Part shown: one piece after another, positions 1-12,825 of the stretch
Position numbering within the stretch: the first letter of the stretch is position 1
Layout: each line of letters starts with the position of its first letter
Source of the DNA: Spirodela intermedia
Taxonomy: Eukaryota; Streptophyta; Magnoliopsida; Alismatales; Araceae
DNA length: 64,000 nucleotides
Reading direction: 5' to 3'
NCBI GenBank assembly: GCA_902729315.2
Contig: LR746268.1
Span: 989,501 to 1,053,500, forward strand
Position numbers and translations under genes: made by a program
The notes under the pieces: model-generated
Database searches by the model: none
What the model was told of the DNA's origin: nothing
The model's input: only the letters and a program-made list of their open reading frames with translations

Positions 1-1937
1 TGTTGAAGCTCTTATCAATTGATAGAACTTCATCAACTCCATAATGTGTAAGGAGGTGTGAAGCTGAAGGAGAACTTAGAAGGGCTGTCCAAGGGTAAAA
101 ACATGGGTTACCAAGGTGGGGCACCTACTAAGGGCTAGGAAGGACCTAAGATGGTGGATTGATGAGTTCAAGATGATCTATGTGGAGGCTAGTGTTAAGG
201 GCTGAATCAGACTCACAATGGTAAATAATGAGATTACCCACAACTTCTTATCAAAGAGGTAAACAACATATATGAGCCTGCCATTATCATGAGAAGATGA
301 CCAAGTTAAGGTCATCGACTCGAAGACATGTACCCTTATCGATATTGGATGTGGTGTCATGGTAAAGGTTGAAGTGTGGGAGGATGAGGTAGACATCCTA
401 CTACTTCACATATACATCATACTTGATATAGACTTCTTAGTTTGTTTAGAGGTGGGGGTGCTTCCTCACTTATCTCTTTATAGGGCATTTGTCACAAAAT
501 CAAGCTTATGTTAGGCTTGTGGCTACTAACATATGCACTCTACATGATTTGTTTGAAGGAGCTATTGAGATAACTATGAAAGTTGGTTTGATGTGCCCAA
601 CATCTAAGGCACCTTACAAAATGTCAATCTTCTTCAAAAAGGACAAATTACTTTAATTAATAGAAAATGTTTCATAAAAAAATATAATAAAACTTCCATG
701 AAATTATAAAGTTATGACATTTAGATGGTTGGAAACGAATTAATATTCACAAAAAGCATTTGAATCGTAGAAAAAACATCTTAAAACAAACTCATAATAT
801 TGTTTTTTGTGTCAATCACCTAATGACAAAAATAGAGTTGCCAAAAGAAAATTAAGCATGGAATCAAGAAAACAAGAATTAAATTAACAAGCAAAAGTAT
901 AATCATGCTATGTGCTAGTCACCCACATGATTGGACTAGTCAAAAAGAAAATAACATAAGATTTAGAAAGAAATCAAATTTCTAGGTTTCCCTTTGCATT
1001 GGTCCACTTGTTTTTATTTGTCACCTATTGAGAAATCAACCTATCAAAATGGAAGCTCCTCCTTTTTGTTGCTGGGCTCCACTTGCCACCATTAGGCAAC
1101 ATAAAAGCTCCCCCTTTTTCCTTCTCTCCCACTCACTTATTCCCAATAACAGGTCTTGATGTTAGGTCTAACATTTTTGGCCAACTATAGTTGCACCCTA
1201 CCACCATTCATAAATTTATTAAAAATATATATAAAAATAGATTTTTCTAATTCTACTTTATACCACTTTCCTATTATTGTAGAATATTTCTCAAAAGTAT
1301 GTCTTAGAGAATCATATTATAATACATATAGGAGAATCAAAAGTGAATATTTAAGAATAAAATATAAAATATATTATTATCATATTGTCATAATTAACGT
1401 ATAAAATATATATTAACAATCAATTATCTAAATATGTAGTGTTTATCCTAAAATAAATGAACTACTTAGTAGAGGTGTCTCATCTCTTTTGCACCATTAT
1501 TGTCAAGATATGGGGTTTCTTAAAGACATTGTGTTACACCCAAATTAGGTGAAGGTGTTGGGATGTCCTTTATTTCTAGCTAGCCTTTCTTTTTACTCAG
1601 ATTGATAACGTAACCAATAGAAAATGTTATTGTGGCCCCTCTACAAGAATTGCCTCTTGTAACGACATGGTGGTGCACTTGGTGGAAGGACACAATGAGC
1701 ATGGTAGAGTAAAAGACACAACACCAACATGCGCCAACACAACGTCTATGTGTGTTGGCACAATGCTCGTGTATGGTAGCACAACATGCATGTGTGGTGG
1801 CATGGCACATGTGCATGTTAGTATGACAAGTACATAAGAAGGCATGATGATGCTGCATATAGTCATGATGTGGCAACCTAAAGCCACAAGGATAAATGAT
1901 AATGTCACGAGTATGATATCATCTGGAGGGAGAGTAG
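1..1937 (+). mobile_element. Decayed Ty3/gypsy internal region (element A)
   Basis: Positions 180-500, read on the + strand with several stops, match the gypsy aspartic-protease region: a stretch resembling 'THNFLS', then a VDSK...TLIDIG...VKVEVW..EVDILL block and an 'ILDIDFL' equivalent of the usual VLGMDFL. The reading frame is interrupted many times, so the copy is dead. Positions 1620-1935 resemble 6540-6850, which is the 3' internal end of element B. A purine tract (ctggagggagag) stands just before the LTR at 1938. Between about 500 and 1600 the sequence is AT-rich and I recognise no domain, so most of pol is missing or unrecognisable here. The 5' limit lies outside the window. Confidence 0.7.
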
Positions 1938-2163
1938 AGGACATCACTACCCTGATGTCAACTAGAGTGGGAACTCTTAGTCTCATACTGAAATTATAAG
2001 AAATATTGCCCATTGCTCTATCTATAAAGATAGACCCCTAGCCTTATGTATGACTTATCATTTGCTATCGAGAATATCTATTTGGTCATGTTCTAGGTCA
2101 TTAGGGATAAGAGCACCTAAGGTCTAACAAGAAATTCATGTAGAGCAGTTGATTTCCTTGTCA
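1938..2163 (+). repeat. Gypsy LTR 1 (short form), shared by elements A and B
   Basis: It begins after a polypurine tract with a 'gacatcactaccctgatgtca' type block and ends in 'ccttgtca' directly before a tRNA-Met-like primer site. Both ends match LTR 2 at 6853-7779: the gacatcactaccct start, the gag(a/t)actc...actgaaattata block, the TATA-like tctataaaga at 2021-2030, and the agaaattcatgtagag...cttgtca end. It lacks the roughly 690-bp internal repeat block of LTR 2. Internal sequence lies on both sides, which is unusual for a normal LTR. Boundaries are accurate to about 10 bp. Confidence 0.6.
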
Positions 2164-2166
2164 AAA

Positions 2167-2179
2167 TGGTGTTAGAGCC
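2167..2179 (+). other. Primer binding site, tRNA-iMet type
   Basis: The sequence tggtgttagagcc differs at two positions from the plant retrotransposon primer site TGGTATCAGAGCC, which is complementary to the 3' end of initiator tRNA-Met. It lies 3 bp after the LTR end, where a primer binding site is expected. This fixes element B as + strand. Confidence 0.75.
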
Positions 2180-5100
2180 AAGTTAGACCTTCTTACTCCT
2201 CTCGCTCTTCTTTGCTAGTAATAGTTGAGTGATGGAAGCGAAGGGTACAAGTGGTACTTGAGGGCAATGAATTGCCCAACTTGTTAAGTAGCAAGAGACC
2301 ATGACAAGAGCTGTGGAAGGCCTTGTGGGCCAATTGGGCCAACTACAAATTGAGTCCATTAGCTTACAAGAGCAAATGGAGGCTTAGGTTGCCTAGGCTG
2401 AGGAACATGCCTAAGAGGCCATGAGTGCATGGGAGTCCCTATCTAGAAAACTTGATGAAGAACTCTAGTCAATATATGACTAGACATGGGAGATGGCCAC
2501 TTCTTATGAATTTTAGAAAAAGGAAATCTTTGTATTATGGGCATAGTTTGTTTACATGGCAGAGTTACAACATCAAATGAAGTTGTGAATAGTCTCCAGA
2601 CAATGATGTGCAATGTGTCAAGACCTCAAGATCAAGGTCTAGGCCCTAGATCACCTTGGGTCAAGGCACTTGAGCCTAGACCTTCCTTAAGTCAAAGAAA
2701 TGCCATGTTAATTAAAAATTTTCTTTGGGATTTATAAAGATATTTGAATGTGAATACCTCATCATAAGAGGAAAATGTCTTTCTTAGTAGCTTATTCCTT
2801 GCAAGGCATGCCAAGACATGATGACGACTCCAGTCACAAGATAGGTCAAGACCAAGGTTAACATGCTAGGATGAATTTATCAAAGAGATTTGGACCAATT
2901 TTATCCCCCTAACTCTAGGCAAACTACCCAAACAACAATGAGACGATTAAAGCACACATAGGCTATCTAGGAGTATGTGAAAAGGTTTTTTATACATCTA
3001 CTAGAAGTACCATGAATGAATGAAGAAGACAAGCTTCATTAAATCATTAAAGGGTTGTAAAATGGGCTCAAAATGAACTTTGTCAACAATGATGGTGGTG
3101 GATAGACTAATTGATAATCGGCGGCAACAATAGGATAACAGTAGTGACACCTCTCAAGGGAACAAAAGGTGCAACATCAATTGTAGATGAGAGGGTATGT
3201 TGTTAAAGATAGTTTTTTATGTTTAAATAATTTTATTATTTTATTATTTTATTTTTGTGCATTAACATATAGAATAAATATAGTAATATATTATTATTTT
3301 TAGAAGTCTAAAGTTAAATGACCTAGTGTAATTTTTTATGCTTAAAAATATAAAGATAGAATAAAAAATATCACCACCTACTAGTAAGCTAGCACCCAAT
3401 AGTTGACTCGGGGGGGGGGGTGCTGTGTTTGAGTGGGTGGACCTAGATTGAGGGAGCTACGAGCTAGGCTCCAGCATCAAGCAGCTAAGGACTCACTTCA
3501 CACGTGTGTGTCACTCTCCTACCACTTCTTGGTGGCCAACGGACATGGAGCAAGGAGTGTCATAAATGTCCTAAGATGATTTTGGTCATTAATTTATTCA
3601 AGATAAGAGATCTCTACACTAAAAACATAACTTTGATATATATTTAATTTAATCATTAAAAAAACTTCCAATGTGAAATTAAATGTTTTCATTTTTTTTA
3701 AAGGTAGTGGTGTGAGATAGTTTGATCTAGCAAAGCTAAGTAGACCATGTTGTTAAATAAGGTAAACTCATGTTGTGGGCAAACCACCACAATACCTAAA
3801 ATGTGAAGTAGTATGTTGTGGTTCATGAATCATATGCCATTTAGTATGCACATGAGTAGAAAGAATGATTCAATGGTGAGTGAAGTGCCACTATACTTGA
3901 AACTTAAGTTCTCAATTGGCAACGGTTTGTACTGAGTTAATCATATGTTATCTACTGTGTCACGTGACTAGGCACACCTAATTCAATGGCATGTAAAATG
4001 TCATGATATCGAGAATTTAATTTCTCACACATATTATCATTAGTGATATAAAGATAATTCTCAATTATTATCTAGTAAAATAAATATTATCATTATCTTT
4101 AAAATTCTAATGAAAATTGTGATTACGACATCTATTTTTTCATTATTTTGTGTGATCAATGCCTTTGATGATCGACAAGCTCATTCTTTTTTTATTACAC
4201 TCAAGGCCTCCAACAAATGGTTAGCTCTTTCCTTCTCTTCCTAAATGACAATGACAATATAGTTGACCCCTCTTTTCAATGGATGTCTCTAGCACGTGAC
4301 GCAACACTTTTGGACGATACTTTTGTAACTTTTAGTGTGATGTGGCATGTTCTAACAAAATAAAGCCACAACACTAATGTCTTTAATTACCTAAGAGATA
4401 GACTAAATTTGAAAAATATATATATTTCTTTTTTTAGTATTTACTACTATAACAAAAGGGTGCTTGAACTAAAGTCGTTTATGAGACACACAAATTACTA
4501 TTATAAATTATTTGAAACTTCTCACAAATTGTTGCATCACTTATTAAACTTTTAAGGAAGGATCAAAAGTAAACATGATCAAAGACATATTAACAATCAT
4601 TTGATAGCTTGTGAGAGTTGGTCATAGAAGAACCCATATTATAATTTTCAAACTTTAGTAAACATTTCAAGGTAGATATAAATACCTCAAAAGTAGCTCT
4701 CAGAAGTGTCTTAATGTAGGAGAGACAATCCATAGTTTTTAAAGGGAGTTGAATGACATTGAGTAATGATATTTAGTACATAGAAATAAAATGACGATCA
4801 TAGTATATTGCATACAGACTTAGTAACATTACCTTCTTGATAAGTTTGTTGTTATTTATATTGACAATGTTATTATTAATCATTTCAATTCTCATAAGAA
4901 ATTATCTCCTAAATAAGTTCGGTGATAAGACTTGTTAGCAAAGTATGACTTCTCACTTGAGTACACTCTCAAATGAACTAATGTAGTTGTTAATGTCTTG
5001 AGTCAATGATGAATCACTGAGGTCCTAATTATCATCTTAACCAGCTCTAGTATCTTATTAGATGAAATAAGTGCAATGTAACTACATATCTAACAACCAA

Positions 5101-6840
5101 ACACCTCTTTCAATAGATGGAGTTAAGAGAAACCCAATGATTTTAAGTAGATGATTACATCTTTATATGAAAGGTTGGAGACTTTGTGTCATAAGGTGGT
5201 CAATTGAGGTGGCATCTTCTTCAAGAGACACACGACACAACACATGCAAGACATCTTAAACAATAACAAATACAAGCTTTGTTGACTAGTAAGTACTTCT
5301 GGCCTAATATGGAGTGGGATGTGGAGACATATACTTTCTCATGTTTAATATGTAAGTAAGATAAAATAAAATGATAAAATCTTCTAAGGACACTAAAGCC
5401 TTTGTTCATCTCAAAGGGACCATGAAAATCTTTGTCTATGTACTTCATCATAAGCCTCTCATGACACTATCTTGGTGGTTGTCAACATGTTTTTCAAAAA
5501 TGTGACATTTATATCAACATAATCAAAAGAAGTGACATGGTTTTTCTTGACATAGTCAAATTATGAGGGATACTATATGATTTTGTCTTTGATCACAATC
5601 CCCGTTTCACAAAACAGTTATAACCAGTTTTCTTCACCTTTCTTGACACTTACTAACTTTTCTACTATATTTCATCCACATATAAATTGATAGAAATAAT
5701 AGGTGAATGACATACTAGAAGATTATCTATGGCATTACATCACAACATGATAAGGCAACTAGGTTGAATTACTTGACGTCACTCAATTTGCCCACAACAT
5801 CTAACACTCTATGTCTACAAGACACTTATCATTTGAATTGATCACAAGCTAACAACCTCTAACACCTCTAAAACTTATCAAAATGTCATAACAACCTTAT
5901 CTAAAAAAATTATCAAAATGTCAAACTTATCTAAAAAATTATAACAACCTCACTAAAGAGACTCGAGAAGTATTGACAAGAGCAATACATATGATGAAGA
6001 AGAATATTGATTGACATCAACGAAAAGTTGAGTATGTAGTGAGGTATTGAGTATATATTTATCTTACTCACATTAGCCTCTAGGGGTAGAAATGTCATAA
6101 TATGTCTATTTGATAGATCTTTTCTAAATTGTGGCTCAATTAGGATGATTGACTATCTCACCTTTTAAATAGTAGATTAATGTCGGCTTCAATTCTCACC
6201 TAGTCTTCTGATACACTTAGTCTTCTATGTCTCTCTATTGAAAGTTTATCATGTAGATGAGGAAGATCCAGAACAAAATTGACTACATCAACCTTCACCA
6301 ATGATACATGTGCACTATTCTATCCTACTATTGATGATATTAAAAATATCAAGTAGTTAACAAGAGAGGATGAAACTAAGTTCACCATAACACCTTTTAT
6401 CTCATTTAGTGGACATGACAATCATTAGAGGCAGCTACATGAAAAAAGGATATGAACATAGTAATTTGAAGACCTAATTCAAGGCTACCACCACTTGTCA
6501 CATCTGATGAGGATGTCAAATCTTACAAGAGAAGAGAATGTTACTAGGGTTCCTCTACAAGAACCACCCTTGGTAATAACATGGTAGTGCGCTCAATGAA
6601 AGGACATAGCAAGCACAAGGAAGTAGAAGACATAACACTACCATGTGATGACATAATGTATGCATGCATCAACATGACACTTGTGTGCATGACAAAACAG
6701 TGCACACGTGCATTAGCACGGCACTTGCACACATTAACATGACAATTGCACAAGAAGACACGATGATGTTATTTATGATTTTGACATGGTAACCTAAAGT
6801 CACAAGTATAGATGATGATGTCATGAGCATAACATCATCC
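2180..6840 (+). mobile_element. Decayed Ty3/gypsy internal region (element B)
   Basis: This is the internal region of a + strand gypsy element bounded by the primer site at 2167 and the purine tract at 6841. The clearest domain is the integrase zinc-binding end at about 5285-5360. It reads KYFWPNMEWDVE..TFSCLICK, equivalent to the family's YYWP-M-DV-Y--C--C. A following LFISKGPWKSLSMYFI-like stretch corresponds to the usual LPIPERPWESVSMDFI junction into the integrase core. Many stops and frameshifts show it is inactive. Positions 2200-2540 may be gag, judged by position only. No reverse transcriptase was recognised at 2700-5200, where long AT-rich stretches and a G10 run at 3411-3420 suggest secondary insertions or deep decay. 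Confidence 0.65.
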
Positions 6841-6852
6841 AAAGGGGGAGAG
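6841..6852 (+). other. Polypurine tract of element B
   Basis: The 12-bp purine run aaagggggagag stands immediately upstream of the LTR start. This is the second-strand primer position of LTR retrotransposons. The corresponding tract before LTR 1 is ggagggagag. Confidence 0.7.
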
Positions 6853-7779
6853 TAGATGACATCACTACCCTAATGTCAATTTTTCTTTTTTGGGCTATTT
6901 ACTTTGGGCCAAACTTCTCGGAGGTCACCCTCTTAGTACTTCATACATCATATTAAATTGGCTTGATAACTATATCAAGCCAAAGTCTTCAAAAGGTCAC
7001 CTATCTTAGCACTTCACACACACAAGTACTTGTGGTCACAATCATAGTCATAATCTTTGTGAGCCAAAGGTGTCTCTCAGCACTTAGTCGAAGCAGCATA
7101 TTTGAGTTTGTAGTACTTGATTCGATGTGTATAATAGAGGGGTGCCTCTCGGAATGTTCTTCAAAGATGGGTGCCTTGTGGTGCCTCACAGCATGATAGT
7201 GAAGGGATGCCTCTCAACACTTAGTTAGAGCAGCTTATCTAAGTTAACAATGCTTGCTTTGATGTGGGTGTCGAAGAGGTGTCTCTCAACATGTTTTTTG
7301 GAGATAGATGCCACATGGTGCCTTGCGGCACAATGACATAAGGGTGTCTTTCAATGCATTCTTCAAAACTGGATATCATGTGCCTTGTAGCACAATAATG
7401 TAGGGGTGTTCTTCAGCACATGTGGAGTGAGTGTCTCATGGCACATGCGTATGTACTTTAGGACTTCTAAAGAAGGAAACTCATCTGAATAGTTTTCCCA
7501 CCCAAGCACACTTAACTATAGAGTATTTTTTTTATTATGTGATGACTCACCCACTTATAGGAGTCAACTTTGATATTAGTTGGAGTGAGAACTCAGCCCT
7601 ATACTAAAATTATAAGGAATACTACTCAGGAGTCTAGCTATAAAGAGGGACACGTGGTCCCGTGTATGACTTACCTTTTGCTATTAAGAATATTTATTGA
7701 GTCACATTCTAGGTTATTGGGGATCTGATTGCCTAGTGCATGACGAGAAATTTACATAGAGTGGTCAACTTTCTTGTCA
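6853..7779 (+). repeat. Gypsy LTR 2 (long form) with internal tandem repeats
   Basis: It starts with the same gacatcactaccct block as LTR 1 and ends in the same 'cttgtca' type end. A TATA-like gctataaag stands at about 7637-7645. Between the two shared parts lie about 690 bp (roughly 6890-7560) absent from LTR 1. That block is built from diverged tandem copies of a unit of about 100-130 bp containing 'ggtgcctctc' and 'ttggagatagatgcca...ggtgcctt' phrases, at 7135, 7205, 7275 and 7345. No clear primer site follows, so its downstream side is either degraded or host sequence. Confidence 0.6.
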
Positions 7780-8400
7780 TAAAAAGGACTTGTAAAGGTT
7801 CCTTTTCTCACACTAGTAGTTAAGTTCCTTTTTGCTATTATAACCCATGGGTGACTTTTGGCATTGCTAGGTAGTCATTGAGCATTGTCTCAAGCATCTC
7901 TCCCCCTATTGTGGCTTCTTCTCATGTAGCACCATTCATTGGGCCCACTAGTATGTATAGATCTACATCCATGTCATTGTGCGAGAGCAACTCCACATTT
8001 GTTTTCATTCTTACATTATTTATCACATATTCAACACATGTTTTACTTATCACCTTTGTGCGAGGTACTTGGTGTGTTCTCAATGCATCTTGGTGCTTGC
8101 ACCAATTATGCTTTTGCAAGTTAAACTATTTATATGTATTGCCTCCTATATATGCATAACACTATTTGTTTGCACAATACCATATGTGCATGTTGTGTCA
8201 TCCATGTATGTTGTATCTTCCATGTGTGTGTATCATTTATGTGAGCCTTGTCACATTTGTGCACCATGTTGTTTTATGATCTTGTGTTGCCCTTGTGACA
8301 TTTTCTTCTTCTTTGAGAGTTTGATATATTTTTTAAAAGAAAAGTAAGATAGTGATTTAGCTAATGTCAAATGGTCATAAGTTTTTGTTTAGGTGATAAG
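7780..8400. other. Unassigned repeat-like sequence between two gypsy elements
   Basis: AT-rich sequence with open stretches of up to 122 codons that look like chance (Cys/His/Tyr-rich, ending in low complexity). It lies between LTR 2 and the oppositely oriented gypsy pol region. I see no host gene signature. Confidence 0.4.
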
Positions 8401-11340
8401 TTGTCTCTTCTTGAAGTTCCCTCTCTTATTGGACAATAATGTTTGTATAATGGTGAAGGTTATGGTGTATCCTTTCTTCATCAATTAATCAATGATCGAA
8501 TATTTTGAAAACTCTCTTAAAGAACATAGGTGGTTGCTGCTTAGGTTGTTTCATTGTGGATTAATTGTGTTCACTTTGTATCTCTTAATAAGTCATACAT
8601 GAGATACAAGATGAAGAATTATGCATAGTGATAGTTTCAACTTGTAAATCATTACTCTTATTTATTTTAATATGATAAAGGGGCCTTTGTATGTTGTGAA
8701 TATGTTCTTATTCTTCAAGGTATCTTATGTGCACTTATAAGTTATCATTTATAATAAATTTATAGTAACATTAGATCATTCACTTACAACTCAATATCTC
8801 TATAATGTTGAGTGGCTTACTTCTTTGTTTAGTTGATGACGATTTATAAATTATCATTTGCCTCTAACATCTCTATATGTTTGAATGTCAACCTTGTTGT
8901 TGCATGACAATGATTGGGGACATTCATTTACTATGAGAACTGAATATTATAATAAAAAATAATGACATGACGTAAGCTTTAATTCCTAATGATATGTTTG
9001 AAGATCAATTTGGTCACATCTTACGTCGTGTAGTGACCATTCATTAGTACAAAGATCTTACATTTGAAAAACTTGTCAATGATCACCAAGATACAATTGA
9101 TTGATCTGTTTTTGGCAAGGTATAAGATAAATTCTAAAGTAATAGTGTGTCATCATATCTCATGTGCTTTCATATTCTTCTCCATCTTTAGTCAAAATAG
9201 TACTAATTGAGCAGTGCTAATATTCATTGATGCTCGAAATGCCCTAACTATGATATATCATATATTTTATACTTAATGTATGTCAACAATTCATAGTAGT
9301 CATAATATATTTATTTGGCATCTTCTTATGTATATCATGTCATCATCTATTTGGTAGTGTCATGTTGTTCCTTCTTAAATCTAATTCAAGAGTTCATATA
9401 CATGTGTCCTTAATGCTTATAGTTTGAACTTATTAGAAGAATTACGTTGCGATACTAATTTGTTTTAATATGTTTAGATTAGTGGTAGTGTCTCACTTGT
9501 TTAATTCATATGCAATAATATTTTACACTCTATCATATTTTATTAAAAGTTGTTATCATCTACTTTGTGTCACTATCAATATGGGTTGTGTGTTAAAATA
9601 GTTGACCACCACATTATATGTATAGATTATGAAATAGTTTTCTATCATATAATGTCTCCACACTCAAAGGTAATACAAAATTGTGATCATATATTTTTAT
9701 TATATTATATAATTACTTTCAATATTATTGAGTTTATTGCTTTCTATGGTGATCGCATGTGATTTTTGACTGAATACACCACCAATAACATATTATTAAT
9801 GCTTGTGTACAGTATAGGCTTTGATGAAGTCTATAAATTAAAGAATTAATTCAGTCCTAATAACTCCATTCAATGTTGAGAATGATCTAAGTGTAATGTT
9901 ATGTTCATCTTCATTATTACATAAAAGTTTAGTGAGCATTGTAGTCACATTCGAAAATTCTTTTATAAGTCAACTATAATAATTAACAAGACCTATTAAT
10001 GACCTTAGAGATTTGATGTTCATTGAATTGGCCACTAAGTGATTGATTGCCTTCACCTTGAAGTTGTTTATTTAATTATTTTTTTATCAATTATATGTCA
10101 TTAAAAATCTATATCTACTATTATAGATCTGCATTTTGTTAAACTTAAATATAGGTCATGTTAGTGAAATGAGTTCAGCATACTGTGAATATACTTCAAA
10201 TATTTTTACATGTTCTCATTGTAGATCAAGATGTCACCTAAGTAGATAACCACAAAAATGTATAAGTACAGTTGAAATGTTACATTTATTAAAGTGCATA
10301 GAGTAGTCGGTTGTTGGTTAGCCAAAGGGCATGATTGTAGATTCAAATAACTCATATCTTATCACTTTCAGTCATCTTTGGTTCACCACCTTCTCTAAAA
10401 TAATATATATTATTAAAGAATATAATGATATATATTCTTTAAGTTAAGCGTTTAAAAGACTAGTTATTCTAAATCAATTGAAAAGGTCATTCATATTCAA
10501 TATTATGTACCTCTTGCGAATAGTCAATTTATTTAGAGTGCAATAGTTTATGCATACTAGACTTTTTTAATATCAAATAATTTTTAATATTTTGTTATCT
10601 TTTTTTTCAACAAGATAGTGATATCAAATGAAGACTTAGATGGTTGTAAGTGTCTAACTTCTTGTAATATTTGAATTTACTTTTGGAGTTCAGCCAAGTG
10701 GTATAACAACATCTTATAAGACATCTGAGTTGATTTATTCATGCTTGGTACAAGGTCACTATGTGGTCTATTTTTTTTGTGACAAAAGCTTAAGGGGTAG
10801 TTGATTTGGTAGTATGTATACTCTACTAAGAACTATTTGATATTTGTTAGCACATTCCTAACTTAAGTCTCTTGCGTCACTACTTATAATTTTAGTAGGA
10901 AAGTCTCATTCAAGGGGTAGTTGATTTGGTAGTATGTTTTAGCCCACATTGTAATTATAGCATTAAAGATTAGATCATACTCCAGGTGTGGGGTCACTTG
11001 GTTCATCGTTGGTGTCTAGTCTTGGAAGCTCAAACAAAACTTAGTTCTAATTCTTCTAATTATTATTACTTTGTAAGGATAAATTTAAATTTGTGTAGAG
11101 ACAAAGAAGTCAATTCCTTGTACTGTCCAAACATTTATAAGTGACTTCACCATGAAGTATATAGGTAACCATTCCACCATTCTACTTGTATATATATTAT
11201 CTTCATTATTCTTATGAGTAGTCAAGACTATAATATCCACTTGATAGTTGTCTTCACTAATGTAACTTTTTATCAATATAATTCTTAGAGTGCCATGGTT
11301 GTCATTAATTCTCCATCAATTTATATCTTAATAAAGACTA
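8400..11340 (-). mobile_element. Decayed Ty3/gypsy pol region (element C), minus strand
   Basis: On the minus strand, pol domains appear in normal order from high to low coordinates. The start of reverse transcriptase is at about 10,690-10,750 (DLVPSMN...YKMLLYHLAELQK, like the family's DLVPGTKP--PYRM-P-ELAELKK). The core is at about 10,200-10,340 (a TIMPFG-like motif followed by a YLLR-HLDL version of the YLDDIL catalytic loop). The thumb is at about 9,900-10,060 (KVKAIN...LRSLIGLVNYY). The integrase core is at about 9,040-9,190 (LEFILYLAKN...LVIIDKFFK, like MDFVLGLP--VVVDRFSK). Stops occur throughout, and the catalytic YxDD is not intact. No LTR pair could be delimited. Confidence 0.7.
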
Positions 11341-12330
11341 ACTTTTTTTCTTACTCTACTTATAATTCTTGTAGGTGGACACTATATAATAATTGAAAGT
11401 TATTCATCTTCACATTTCTTCATCCCTACTCTTTTCATCTTGAGTCAATTATTGTTGGTCTACCATCGAATTGAATTGGGGTTGTTTGTTACTTTGTCCA
11501 ATGAGATAGTCTGTCTCTTTGACAGTGTAGTCTCTCACATGTGAAAAATATCATACTTGCTCAAGTATGACAGAACATTGGGGTCATACAACTTGTCTAT
11601 TACCTCTAAGTGGAGGAGGATGTCATGCTTTTAAAACATCATTAAGTAAGAGGTAAGAAGCATGTTTTAATACTACATGTGGAGGAGAGACACGCCATAG
11701 TGGCATGACTGGTATGAGTCAATACTACATGTGTGGTGAGCATGGCTGCACAGCAAAACATGTTCAATGCCACATGGAAGATATGTGGATGCACATTGCA
11801 CTAGTACTAGACTTTGCTGGTGTAGGGTGAGGCTCTTGAAGGTCTTGCAAACCACTAGGAGCATGACATGTACATAAGACCTGTGGCATGAGAGCATGAC
11901 AAGTGTACAACAGAGGCACAATACATGTGCATGTGACTGTCATGTCTGAACATGACATAGACACAACTAATATAGAATTCCTAACCTGATCTAAACATGG
12001 CTGGACAGCTGGTGTGTAACCGTCAATTGAGCTCATGTGGGCATATAACTAGCATGTCATAACCACCCTCTAGTGAGTTATGGTCATGTCCAACTGAGGA
12101 GACAAGCCAGGGTAAGTCTATTTATGGAAGTGACCTCCCCATCCAATTAAGGAAGGGATCGCCTCAGTCTCTCTCCAATAAATAGCAGTAGATCGCAATC
12201 TAGTTAAGACAGAAGCAACAATACAAGTTAATCTGGTGTCTTCTTCCTATTTCCCTTGTATTCCTAGTTTGGATAGAAGCCAAGTTCTCTGATATCTCTC
12301 GTAACCAAACATCTAAGACTGTACAAGGGC
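11341..12330. other. Repeat-like flank, CATG-rich, possible LTR remnant
   Basis: Positions 11,640-12,060 are rich in CATG/ACATGT phrases, like the 3' internal ends at 1,620-1,860 and 6,540-6,760. Open frames here (63-90 codons, Cys/His-rich) look like by-products of that composition. Around 12,115-12,190 there are short phrases such as 'tctatttatgg' and 'aataaatagcag' that could belong to another LTR. No gene recognised. Confidence 0.35.
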
Positions 12331-12336
12331 AATAGC

Positions 12337-12760
12337 CAATGAGGGTCGATTGGGGGAAGCCCTCTTTCTCTCTGATGCAGGAATACTTAATAGATGAATA
12401 AGTATTTCTTTCTAGCAACAAAATTTCTCTTTTTCCACACCTACAGAGGCGAGAATCTGAAGAATAGGGATTCATATGAATTAGGAGGAGAGCTCCAATG
12501 TCAATTTTTAACTTTTCTTTGTTCCTATAATGGACAAAGGCAAGCACTTAGACAGAAAACCAACATAAATGAATGAGTTAAAATTTCTTTCTAGCAACAA
12601 AATTTCTCTTTTTCCCACATCCACAGGCGAGAATCGAAAGAATGGGAATTTCCTAGCCCTAAAGATTACACATTTCTCCTCAAGGGCTTCTTTCTATCTA
12701 CTATGAAACCACCAATAGGATGGTCGAAGGAGGGAAGCCCACTTTCTCTCTGATGAAGAA
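12337..12760 (+). repeat. Short diverged direct repeats downstream of the galactosyltransferase
   Basis: The phrase 'tttctttctagcaacaaaatttctctttttcc' occurs at about 12,406 and 12,587 followed by similar 'cacaggcgagaatc..aagaat' sequence. 'ggaagcccnctttctctctgatg' occurs at about 12,355 and 12,734. The block is therefore built of partial direct duplications about 180 and 375 bp apart. It lies 3' of the galactosyltransferase stop codon and shows no coding sign. Confidence 0.6.
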
Positions 12761-12825
12761 CGGACATGGCATCCCTCCTCTTGGAGCCCCGATCAGATGA
12801 GAGCAAAGCCCGGTGAGGAGTGGTT

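Noticed and set aside
1580-2013. Cys/His-rich small proteins on the minus strand (also 6,544-6,753 and 11,673-12,036)
   Set aside because: Composition comes from CATG-rich repeats inside retroelements. Spacing of Cys and His matches no finger family.
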